NCBI GenBank assembly: GCA_907165275.2
Contig: OU015662.1
Span: 10,423,501 to 10,487,500 of the forward strand
DNA from: Zygaena filipendulae
Taxonomy: Eukaryota > Arthropoda > Insecta > Lepidoptera > Zygaenidae
Length of the DNA: 64,000 bases
Reading direction: 5' to 3'
This document shows, one piece after another, positions 42,405 to 51,509 of the stretch. Both the position numbers and the translations under genes were made by a program. The notes under the pieces were generated by a model. It was not told the DNA's origin. It saw nothing but the letters and a program-made list of their open reading frames with translations, and ran no database searches. Numbering within the stretch: the first letter of the stretch is position 1; every line of letters starts with the position of its first letter.

Positions 42405-44916
42405 AGGAAAGAAAACATTATTGAAGCAAAATGAGACATAACACAAATACGTCGCGTTATGACAAGAATAATGGAAGCAGCCAAATCGGCCGAGTCTTGC
42501 GCTTAGCAACAATTTAATAATTGATTTTTATTTAATACTAACTGTGTCCCACGGTTTTACAAGCGTGAGTTTCGGAATTCCCGCAGGAACTAGTTTTTTT
42601 TTTCAATACAAGTACCCTAAGTTACTCCTTATAACATCAGTTATCTGCAGGTGAAAGTCCCGTTAAAATTGGTCCAGCCGTTTCAGAGATTAGCCGGAAC
42701 AAACAGACAGACAGAGAAAAATAAAAAAATAAAATTTTTTTATGTAAGTAACGTATATATTATACTATGCATTTAGTGAAAAGCTGTTAATTTGGATTCA
42801 CAAACAGATGATATATGTTATTTATATGCATATATTATGTACTCCAGTTTAAGATATCAATGAACTAGTCAATCAATTAGCTATCAATAAACTAGTCAAT
42901 CATTGCAGGCTGTGACATTGATGTTATGGCAATCAGAATATGTATCGAGAGCGGAGGTCAATTCACTGTCCATTGCGCTCAGATTGTGACTATTAGCGTT
43001 GCAATACCTAGATAGCTAAATTGCTTCAGATATCTTTAAACGTTGTGTAAATTTTAATGCAAACTTCGCCTTATGATGGGCTAGATTTCGTTCGTTATAT
43101 CTACATACCTACACATGAAAACAGTCATCGTACTATTATAAAAGTGAAAGTGAGTTTGTTTTATCCGTTTGTTTGTTTGTTACGCTTCCACGCCTTTACG
43201 GCTCAATGGATCATCATGAAATTTTGCATACACGCCAATCAATCAGGTATACAGAGAAGGACATAGGGTACTTTTTATCCCGAAATTCCCGCGGGAACTC
43301 CGCAATTCTCCGCAATTGCCGCGGGTGAAACCACAGGGTTCAGCTAGTACATAATAGAAATCTTTTAAATTTAATCATTTCATAAAAATCTGTAATTTGT
43401 GAACTTTTTTGTTTACGACTGTAATAATAGCACAAGTAACTCTAGTTGTATTTTTTAAAATACTAACATATATCAATCGATTACACCCGGCATTCTCTAC
43501 CAGTTAACCATTAGGTAGACAGAGAGATATAGAGGGTGTGCAAACAAAAAACAATAATATAATACTAAATTGTAGGCTTAGGAATGAATTTGTGTTTATT
43601 TATTCGATCAAAAGTGACAATATGTTTGTTTCAATGCAACTCCTTGACATGTAACTTTTACAGAAGCACTTTTAGAGAATCTGGTTAAAATGTCATCATA
43701 TTAAATAGTGTTTCATTATAAAAAGTATTGGTAAAACATAATCACCTATACCACTGCAGCATGGCGCCGGTGATGAGGCATCCACCCGGCATTTGGAACG
43801 ACATGCGCCCAAACACATTCTGCAACTCACCACTGTCTGGGTGGAAAGCGGACTCGTACAGTTGTTTCGCTCGCACCAATTGTTCCCGTGTTGTGCCCGA
43901 TGGCTCTTTTCCCTCTCTGAAAGAGATACGTGTTTCATCTATGCACTATGCAGTCAGCATTAAATATCCTGTACAAGTGAAATGAAATGAAATGCAATAG
44001 AGCATACAGGTGTACACACATAAAGGCAAATACTAAAACTTTACTATTATAAATGTGAGTGTGAGTTTGTTTGTCTGTTACACTTTCACACCTTAACTAC
44101 TCACCCAATCGTCATGAAATTATCTACCTATACATTTCATCAGGGGTTCAGTGAAGTACATAGGATATTTTTTACTCGGGAATTCCCAGGAGAACCCTGC
44201 AGGAGTTATGTTAACCCGGGTGATACCTCAGGGAGCACCTATTATTATTATTTTTCAGTAGGTGTGGTGTACCCTATTTGTATAGTATGGGGATTCAAAT
44301 CTCTGGCTTAAATTATATCCAATATTTGATACCACTTTTTTTCTGCTATATTAATGAAACTAGCTGTGCCCTGCGGTTTCATCTGCATGAAAATTTTTTA
44401 TGTAATAACTTTTTTCCCGACATCCTATTTGAATGAAACAAAGCCAGGTTAACCTGAAGCTACATATAGGCTTTGTTTCATTAAGCTTAAGCTTAATCTA
44501 CCTGTGAAAACCGCATACACTCCGTTCAGTAGATTCGGAGATTATCGCGAACAGACAGACAGACAGAGAGAAAATCATTTTAAAAACTCTTTTTTTGTGA
44601 TTGGTTACTCTTCTTTTATCACCCCCTGTCAATTTTTCTTAAAAATATTCAATGTACAGAATCGTGGATTCTACTCTTTTATTATAGTATAGATAAACTA
44701 AATTTTAAGTTTTTTACGTAAAATACATGACCTTAAATTCTAATTGAGCATACATTACCTATATTTTATGTAAAGCTCTTTAGCTTCATGTAACTCCTTT
44801 TCAGGTACCAAAGATAATAGTGGGTTGGATATGAAAGCAAAGTGCTTAAAGCGGCCCACAAAAGTGCTTTGGTCCCATAGTGGCTGAGTGATATCAATTC
44901 TCTTCTCTGAGGACAT
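36530..44916 (-). CDS. Sfxn2: Sideroflexin 2, eight coding exons
   Basis: Coding exons in transcript order: 44916-44759, 43916-43746, 42261-42060, 40378-40300, 39347-39260, 38530-38405, 38119-38072 and 36641-36530. All GT-AG borders and phases agree, and the product is 327 aa ending YVYFNKGL. Sideroflexins are multipass inner-mitochondrial-membrane carriers; SFXN1/3 move serine, and SFXN2 has been tied to iron and heme handling. Signature stretches are [60 protein letters not shown] and [15 protein letters not shown]. The last of these and [14 protein letters not shown] favour SFXN2 over SFXN1/3. The first exon is preceded by a CAG acceptor, so a 5' UTR exon lies upstream, perhaps ending near 45420. 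The introns are crowded with MITEs. Confidence 0.92.
36678..37470. mobile_element. 793-bp non-autonomous element with TTA duplication in the last Sfxn2 intron
   Basis: Imperfect terminal inverted repeats (AGCTATGTC...TGTGCCTTTT at the left, AAAAGGCACAGTGTGGACATAGCT at the right) are flanked by TTA on both sides (36675-36677 and 37471-37473). A 3-bp TWA duplication is typical of PIF/Harbinger elements. No transposase frame. Confidence 0.65.
39363..39615. repeat. MITE family A copy beside an Sfxn2 splice acceptor
   Basis: Ends AATAGGCTATTTGACT and AGTCAAATACCCTATT form inverted repeats. The interior carries the family's paired TGACGTCA-type words and TAGTCCGTCAGTTAG. It begins only 15 bp upstream (in transcript terms) of the exon that ends at 39347. 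Confidence 0.65.
39671..40022 (+). mobile_element. tRNA-derived SINE interrupted by a palindromic MITE
   Basis: A pol III A-box-like word TGGCGCAGTAGG (39678-39689) and a B box GGTTCGATTC (39723-39732) mark a tRNA-derived head. The body reads GGATTTTGTGTGACGAACAC and the tail ends in (ATT)n. A palindromic element at about 39780-39968 splits body from tail. The same tail appears at 54445-54493. It lies in an Sfxn2 intron. Confidence 0.7.
39780..39968. mobile_element. Palindromic MITE inside the SINE
   Basis: GCCGCACTCAGAGTCGTT... is mirrored by ...AACGACTCTGAGAGCAG, with TAAAGATTTTAA/TTAAAATCTTTA inner arms. It is the same family as 53571-53804. Confidence 0.65.
40036..40225 (+). repeat. Interspersed repeat family 1, near full copy
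   Basis: Starts TAGCTGTGCCCCGCGGTTTC and ends ATTTATAATATTAGTAGGAT; very close to 1884-2082. It lies in an Sfxn2 intron. Confidence 0.7.
40608..40733 (+). repeat. Truncated MITE family A copy
   Basis: Keeps TTGAATGGGCATGGTGACAA, AATCAAAATTCGACAAGTAT and AAACGCATTTAAGTTTAGGA of the family and stops before the GACGTCA words. Confidence 0.5.
40900..41020 (-). repeat. Interspersed repeat family 1 copy
   Basis: TTTTTATCCCGGAATTCCC, an inner duplication of the CGGGAATTCC unit and GCGGGGGACAGCTAGTAAT identify a reversed family 1 copy. Confidence 0.55.
41711..42044 (-). repeat. MITE family A, full copy beside an Sfxn2 splice donor
   Basis: Starts CAATAGGGATG and ends CAACATGCCCATTG, with paired GTGACGTCA words. 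Its right end is 15 bp from the 3' border of the Sfxn2 exon 42060-42261, so the donor and a few intron bases are all that separate them. Confidence 0.75.
42313..42416 (+). repeat. (GAAA)n microsatellite in an Sfxn2 intron
   Basis: About 100 bp of AAGA/GAAA units with a few ATAAGG interruptions. On the Sfxn2 strand this is a CTTT run about 50 bp upstream of the acceptor of exon 42060-42261. Open frames on both strands of this tract are artefacts. Confidence 0.9.
42538..42720 (+). repeat. Interspersed repeat family 1 variant
   Basis: AACTGTGTCCCACGGTTTTA, GGAATTCCCGCAGGAACTAG, CCTAAGTTACTCCTTATAAC and CAGCCGTTTCAGAGATTA. The second half recurs at 48117-48215 and inverted near 48620-48700. Confidence 0.55.
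43137..43347 (-). repeat. Interspersed repeat family 1 copy
   Basis: Reverse copy from AAAGTGAAAGTGAGTTTG through ACGGCTCAATGGATCATCA to ACCACAGGGTTCAGCTAGTA, in an Sfxn2 intron. Confidence 0.6.
44046..44240 (-). repeat. Interspersed repeat family 1 copy
   Basis: Reverse, diverged copy (AATGTGAGTGTGAGTTTG ... GGGAATTCCCAGGAGAAC ... ACCTCAGGGAGCACCTATTA) in the first coding intron of Sfxn2. Confidence 0.55.
44359..44693 (+). repeat. Interspersed repeat family 2 copy
   Basis: CTAGCTGTGCCCTGCGGTTTC at the left, GTAGATTCGGAGATTATCGC in the middle and CAATGTACAGAATCGTGGAT at the right. It is the inverse of 3651-3966 and 61431-61715 and ends 66 bp from the Sfxn2 first coding exon. Confidence 0.65.
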
Positions 44917-44919
44917 GAT

Positions 44920-46127
44920 CTGTAAAAACTTTTGTAATGCAAAAAAATATTGTTTATAAAGCTGTCCAATAAATAGAGTAGAATTAAAACCAATACCTAA
45001 AATATACATTCAAATACTTTAGGAATATTATAAGATTTGCCAAAGAAAGCATATTATTTTATAAATTAAAAATATTGATTAAGTTAATGAATGGAATCTA
45101 CAATATTTGTATTTATACATTGGACTTAAAATAGGTGTACCAGTATCAGTGCTGTAATAATATTCATGAAATATTTTATTAATAATTATGACTCCACTAG
45201 CATACTTAACCCTCCACCTCAGACCAAATAAAAAGTTTCCACTAGCAAAAATAGTTGTTCTGTGACTGGTCAATGGTCATTGAGAAGTAGGAAGCACAAA
45301 TTAACTAGACTTATGTGTAGGAAGAACAGGATGTGAAATAGCAAAAGCCTTGTGCCACCTCATAATCGTTTTTAAGTGAATTTAAATTAGTACAATAAGA
45401 ATATTATGTACACTAATTCTTACATAATTTTGTTCACGTCTCGGTCTATTCACGTTGTTGCGTCAAACCCGCGATTTTTTAGTGTGTGCTTCGTAGTTCG
45501 TAGCAGAAGCAATGTAACAAGTTGCAGAACAACGAAAAAAACTACTAATTTCAAACCTTTGCATAAATTATTTAAAAGGAATTCTTCGGAGTTCGACAAA
45601 TTATTTGGTAGTATCGGTCAAATGTCATTTATGGTAGTCATGTCAATGTCATCGTTCTCTTATTCGTCTGTGGTAGTCATGCAAAATCTGATACTCACAA
45701 CCAGAGAGAAGGTAATCACTACGTTTTAAGAGACGGGACTTCCTTACTTGATTTTGGAATCTATTTAGCAGACCCAGCAATACCAACACAGCGAAAATTT
45801 AAATGTCAAAATACTTCATAACTCATGGGTACCAACATTAACGAGAACAATAGGGATGGCCACATGTAGTTCCTGATTAAATCGATATCGATAAATTATC
45901 ATTAGAGCATCGTGGGCTTTATACCAGGTGAATTAAATCTACAACGGGGGAAAACATTTGTCGTAAAATTGAAACAATAAATTATTATTTTTATTTATTT
46001 ATTATTATTCCAATATTTTAGTTTGTCATGATGATGATGTTATTAGATAAGATATTTATTTTCTCTTTAAAAATTACATTTACATTTTATGTCAAAGTTA
46101 AATAACCTATTTGGGAAAGTAAATGAT
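44920..46127. other. Upstream region of Sfxn2
   Basis: No coding exon supported. It probably includes the Sfxn2 promoter and 5' UTR exon; a reverse-strand GTAAGAAT donor lies near 45420. A 107-codon + frame at 45406-45729 has no motif. The word AATCACTACGTTTTAAGA at 45715 recurs at 50004. Confidence 0.45.
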
Positions 46128-46740
46128 TTACTTCGCAGTGCCTCCTTGTTGAGCCTTGTTTAAATTATCGGTAGAAATATCCTCCGAAAGCAAAAAACTT
46201 TCGTTTATCTTCCGACATTCGTTCCTTACATCTCCACAGACATATTTTATATCGTGAAGTTTTTCGATTGGAATGAAACTGTCATCATTTCCAATATTTT
46301 TTACCCATTGTCGACATCTGAAATTAAAATATCTATCAATCATGCAAGTACACTTAGAAACAAGATAGAGTATAATATAGTTCTTTATACAGAAGACGAG
46401 GTTCACTTTATTACAATACGATCATAATACTTAATGAAAACTGCAGTAAGTAATGAAAAAAGTATACGCAGCAGCAGCTATACAAAAATATTCCAAAATA
46501 TTCACTATAACAGCATCATTCATTAAAGTTTATCGACTCACTTTATCGATAGTGAAGATTTACATCACTATGGTTTACAAACATGCAAATATTTTTTCTC
46601 ATTTCAAAAAGATAGTGTATTATTTTAGTCTTGCTGATAGCTGAAGAGAACAAAATACTTTATTACTTTACTCAAGCTGTACTTACCGGTCTTCATCTAT
46701 AGGAAATTTCGTGATAAATTTCCTTTTATTTAAATTTTGT
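46128..46740 (-). CDS. THAP-like gene fragment (two exons visible)
   Basis: A minus-strand exon ~46740-46687 (KFITKFPIDEDR, donor GTAAGT) joins in frame across a 369-bp intron to 46317-46128 (CRQWVKNIG...IPIEKLHDIKYVCGD, then stop). The FP-x4-R...W...VC spacing is that of the C-terminal half of a THAP zinc finger, a DNA-binding fold often derived from P-element transposases. The canonical final His-Phe after the cysteine is missing, and the N-terminal C-x2-4-C exon was not found; the upstream frame reaches a stop without an ATG. It could be a short gene with a further 5' exon, or a decaying copy. A related exon is at 50831-50918. Confidence 0.4.
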
Positions 46741-47798
46741 CGACTCTATCTTTTTCTACAAATTACATACGTACTACACCGTCTAATCGGTGCTATTTCA
46801 CTACACAATCACAATAAAATAGTTTTTAATAGTCACACTGCACTTTTCAAAGCGTAAATCACACAAAATTTTTAAAAATCACACAATTATTTTCCCAAAT
46901 AACAACATGCGTCGCCATGACAAACAGATGACAGATTGTAAGAAAGATTCAGAGACAAAAGACTGAAATAGCATGTGAGGCCATCTTTGATGCCATGAAA
47001 AAAAAATTAAAAAAAAAATGAGTGCTAAATACGAACAAAATTTAATTTGTTCCTAGTTGCGTTAGACTGCTCACAACTAGACTTATGGTTGTTGACGAGT
47101 GAAAGCCGTATCGAAAACACGTGTGTCACGTTTTTCGTTATTTCAGTCACTTTTCAGCATCTATTTTGGACCCTGAGCAGGAAACTGACTTTCAAAAGAG
47201 CCATGTTGGGGAAAAATCTAACATTGTCATTGGCGATTCGCCATAATTGAAGAAGTAGATGAAGAGATTGTTATTATTAAGAAACATTGTCATTGGCAAA
47301 TTATAATTATAGACGCCATTATTAAAGAAGAAGAAGAAGAACTAGACTTATGTCTAAACTGATACTCCATTTGTAAATATACTTGGAAAATTCTTATGCG
47401 ATAGTAAAATAATAACTTTAACGTGGTTTTTCAGTTAGTTATTTTTTGGCAAATAGATACCTACTTAAGTTTTTTGTATAATTTATAAAGTTGTTGGTTG
47501 TATATTGTTAAATATAGTAGTTAGGTGTGAAAATTTTTTCATTGCTTAGTTCTTTATTTTATTTTGGAAATCTCATTATTTCAAAATATATCGTGTTTTT
47601 TTACTACAATCGCCAATTGTCATTGGCACAATTATTTAAAAGTTACCATTTTACCATTTAATAAAAAAGAAGAAGAAGACCAAACAGAGACACTGCCGTC
47701 CACAGATAACTATATATAAGTCAGAGACTGCCGTCTGAAGTTTGACTGACAGTAAACACTGACCACAGACGAATAAGAGAACATACTCTGACGGTACA

Positions 47799-48944
47799 AT
47801 AGTGATGTGACTTGAGCCGTTTTTTACTCGAGTGAATTTGTCAAATTCTTATTCGAGTGAAAATAAATTTGACTCGAGTTCGTTTGCACTCGAGTTACCT
47901 AGTCAACTCGGTGCGCCGAGTAGATTCGGTAAGCGCTACGCTAGATGTCACTACGTCACTACGTTGGGGACTTTACAAGTTCAAACCCGACGCGTAGCAT
48001 CGACGCGTGTACGAAGGTTGCCGAAAATGTATGGCGGAGACTTCCAAGCATCGCATATGATACCCGTATGACGTATCATACTCGAGTCGCGAGCGAGTCG
48101 ACATATGGACGAAGGGCCTAAGTTACTCGTTATAACATCAGCTACCTGCCAGTGAAAGTGCCGTTAAAATCAACCCAGCTGTTTCAGAGATTAACCGGAA
48201 CAAACAGACAGACAGCCATAGAAATTTTTATTTTTTTTATTTTTGATATTAGTATCATATATAATTTTGTATGCATTTAGTAAAAAGCTGTTTATTTGAA
48301 ATTACAAACAGACACTTAAATTTTATTTGTATGTCTAGATATCCGCCCATCTATAGTTATAAGATATAAACAAAAGCCTGACTTAGTCTGAAATTATAAC
48401 TTCTTTATTCTTCTTTGTTGTTTGATTAATGACAAGGTAAATATTTTTATGTATTTTATTTCATATTACCAAATATTACTAATTAAATAGAAAAAAAATA
48501 ATCTATACAGATAAATAAAATTAAAGTGTCTGTTTGTAATTCAAAACTAACAGCTTTTCACTAAATGCATATTATGACAGCATATACGGTATTTACATAA
48601 AAATAAAAATTTTAAATTTTTTCTCTGAAATGGCTGGACAGATTTTAACGGGATTTTCACTGGTAGATAGCTAATGTTATAAGGAATAACTTAGGCTATT
48701 TTTATACCAGAATTGTTGCGGGATCTCTGAAATTAACGCGGGTTAACCCGCAGGGCACAGCTAAACTTAACTAAGTAAGTTCGAGTGATAAATTCTTACT
48801 CGAGTTGTAAGGAATGTAAAATTCACTCGAATGACTCAAAAACTCGAGTACAACTCGAGTAACGTAGTAAAATGACTCGAGTGACTCGAGTCACAAAATC
48901 CCACTCGGGTCGCATCCTCAGTCTTCTGAGGTCGCATCACTACT
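47799..48944. mobile_element. CTCGAG-rich non-autonomous element with inverted ends
   Basis: The left end CAATAGTGATGTGACTTGAG is mirrored by the right end GGTCGCATCACTACTG; both ends are flanked by TA. Clusters of ACTCGAGT words lie inside each end. The middle holds inverted copies of a repeat (48117-48215 against ~48620-48700, sharing GTTATAA and CGTTAAAAT-type words). Boundaries are approximate. Confidence 0.5.
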
Positions 48945-49182
48945 GTACAACAATCGTAGACGGAGAATGAATTGAAAGAAGAGTCCCAAGCGGTCCACAA
49001 ACTACTTAGAGATACTAACGTCAAGCGGTCCCAAGGGTCCTATGGATCGTGCGTGAAACAATAGAGTCTAGCTAGAGGCAGCACTAGCGCCGAAGTAAGC
49101 GCTCTCAGCATAAATTTTTAGCTAAATAACACAGATTTCAGAAAATTAAGCTCATAAATTTGTGACTGCGCTATTCACTTAG

Positions 49183-49407
49183 GGCTTGCACACAAAACGG
49201 CCGACGTCGCATCGCAAAAAACCTGCGAGCTCGCACGTTGCGTCGCAAGAACTTGCGAATTGGTTCGAATGGAATTAAGGAATGGTCTTGGTCACCTTGT
49301 CGTAGAAGGGAGACGACTTGCCGCACGAAATCGCATCGTAGCAATTCGTGTCGCTTTCTGCGTTGCGAATTCACATCGCGTCGCATCGCAGTTTTGTGTA
49401 CAAGCCA
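49183..49407. mobile_element. 225-bp MITE-like inverted repeat, GCGTCGCA-rich
   Basis: GGCTTGCACACAAAAC at the left pairs with GTTTTGTGTACAAGCC at the right. The interior is full of GTCGCATCGC and TTGCGTCGCA words in both directions. Target duplication not clear. Confidence 0.6.
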
Positions 49408-49684
49408 TATACTAAATTCAGTACTTTTTGTGTAATGATATTTTTCGTTTCGAAAAATAAAACTTTACCATAAATCATTTTTCATTGCAACGATTTTTTT
49501 GCTCGCTGGAATAGTCCTAAGCATTCGGATTGTATATAACATAAGCTTTTTTATATTTTTAGTTATAAGTTCTCAATATCATGTTCGAAATAACTTTACC
49601 GAAAAAATTAGGCAGAGGGTTTTTGAAAGGCATCAAAGATTTTCGTGTCAATAAAAAATTGTGAATAGTGGAATTTGTGTGAGA

Positions 49685-49790
49685 TGGTGCAATATTGGAC
49701 AATAATTTTTTACAGTGATGGTTTTTGAAAGTTCTTGCAATCAAGTAGCATGGGTTTGCAATTTCAAACCGTACAACGATGTTAAATGCT
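49685..49790 (+). repeat. Two-copy interspersed repeat
   Basis: Shorter copy of the repeat at 970-1150: ATATTGGACAATAA, CAGTGATGGTTTTT, AAGTTCTTGCAATC and TTTCAAACCGTACAACGATG. Confidence 0.55.
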
Positions 49791-50830
49791 AGGATATTAT
49801 ACATTCTAATTTATTGGCTGAATGAATTTATAGGTACAGGCGGAAAGTCTTGCTGCTAGACTAGTGCTTACATAATACGGGTAGCAGAGCACTAGGCTGT
49901 AGGCAGAGCACCATAGAGGTAAGCAGAGCACCCATTATAGGCTTAATAATATTAATCTGTGAAATTATCCAAACCGTTTTTGACAGTTTACAAAGATCAT
50001 ATAATCACTACGTTTTAAGATATGGGAAATGGAATGACGCGAATTGTCAAAATTTTCGCCCATGCAATCATGGCGGATTTCCACAAAAATAGTGCTGTTC
50101 TGCTTATTTAAAGCGAATGGTCGATATATCGATATCGATAAGAAATCAGGAATTCTACGGTTCTTCAGTTTTTTTTATTTTATTTTATAGCTACGGAAAA
50201 AAGCACCTGCGATGGCTTAATTGCTGTCGGTTAAGTATATTTAATATCGAACAATGTATAGGTACATTGCCATCATTGGTGCCTTTTTCAGCTGCCTCAA
50301 ATATGGAAAGTAGCTGGTTAGAATTAAGATAGATTTATTTGAAAAAGGTATTTTTTGTATTTATTGAAACACCGTCTTGTGAAACGTGGTCAAGTAGACC
50401 ACTTGACTAATACGGGTCACGGTTTTTCTTTTTGTGCGTGGGTGCGCAGCAGTTATTTTCCAAAGGTTTGTTTTTGTCAACCGGTCACTCGATTAATGGA
50501 ATAAATTAAAAAACTCTAAATTCAAGAAAATAAAATCAAATGTAGCATAAACAAATCGTTAGGTTTATAATCAATATCGGCAAGCTGCAATTTTATGCAC
50601 CCTGACTCCTAAGTAAGCAACTGATTCTTGCAGTAAATCAAGGGTCCAGCTGAGAGAGAACACTTAAACATATAACTTAGCCCATAGTTTAAAACTATTT
50701 CTATTATTATCAGAATCATTACATGGTCGCCCGGTAAAAACAGCACGAATAAAAAATACTTACTTAAATAATTATTGACTTTGGCTTATTTTTTCTAACT
50801 CAATTTGCACTATTTTATTTTTATCTGCAT

Positions 50831-50918
50831 TCAACGGCTGTATTTTAATTGATGGAGTTGTTCGTTTGGTAAATAGGCCAAATCTTTTTTACCGGTAGCC
50901 TTAACCCAACTCTTGCAC
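50831..50918 (-). pseudogene. Second THAP-like exon, truncated
   Basis: After a TTTTAG acceptor the minus strand reads C-KSWVKATGKKD...YLPNEQLHQLKY and stops at 50831-50833. It aligns with the exon at 46128-46317 (C-RQWVKNIG...PIEKLHDIKY), has the acceptor at the same place and phase, but ends right after KY. No upstream exon was found. Probably a duplicated, decayed relative. Confidence 0.45.
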
Positions 50919-51509
50919 CTAAAACAAAAATAAAGGATTTATCGATATCTGTAAAAAAAATTTGGTATAGGTATTTTCCGCACTATTCACATATTGTTTC
51001 AAATCACTTAATAAATTTTCAAAACAGTATTTTTGTTATTTTAAGCACTGAATAAGAATAAAAACAACTATAAATTGAATAAAATTTTCGTAACGGACTG
51101 GATCAAGAGGAAATATTGAAATAAAAGTCCTTTTTACACCATTTTCATTCTTCGATTTTACTCCGCAAATTCACACGTTTTATAAGACATCTTATTCGAT
51201 ATTCGATATATTCTTATTCAGTTCACTTACAAGACAAAACAAACGTACTAAACTAAAAAAAACACTGAAATACTATTAAATTAACAAATAATAACACAAT
51301 AACAATTAATTTTTCTTTCAATTGAACCAGGCGCCAAAATTTTTACCGCTAAGACAGCGACTGACTAACATTGCCATAGACTATAGGGCGAGAAGATCGA
51401 ATGCCACCATTTGAACGTGGACACAATCCATACATTTTTTCTGAAGTATGGAAGTTGCGACAGCCTGACAGTTTATCTATTTTGTTTATGCTAGAATTCG
51501 CTAAAAAAA

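Larger units (their letters stand above)
47047..50830. other. Non-coding DNA between the two THAP-like copies
   Basis: No exon is supported. It contains the CTCGAG-rich element (47799-48944), a MITE-like inverted repeat (49183-49407), a repeat shared with 970-1150 (49685-49790) and AT-rich sequence. Several short open frames lie inside these repeats. Confidence 0.5.

Noticed and set aside
42214..42512. Lys/Glu-rich and Ser/Phe-rich frames on both strands
   Set aside because: They are translations of the (GAAA)n microsatellite.
45406..45729. 107-codon + frame upstream of Sfxn2
   Set aside because: No domain, no codon pattern and no splice logic; it lies in the presumed Sfxn2 promoter region.
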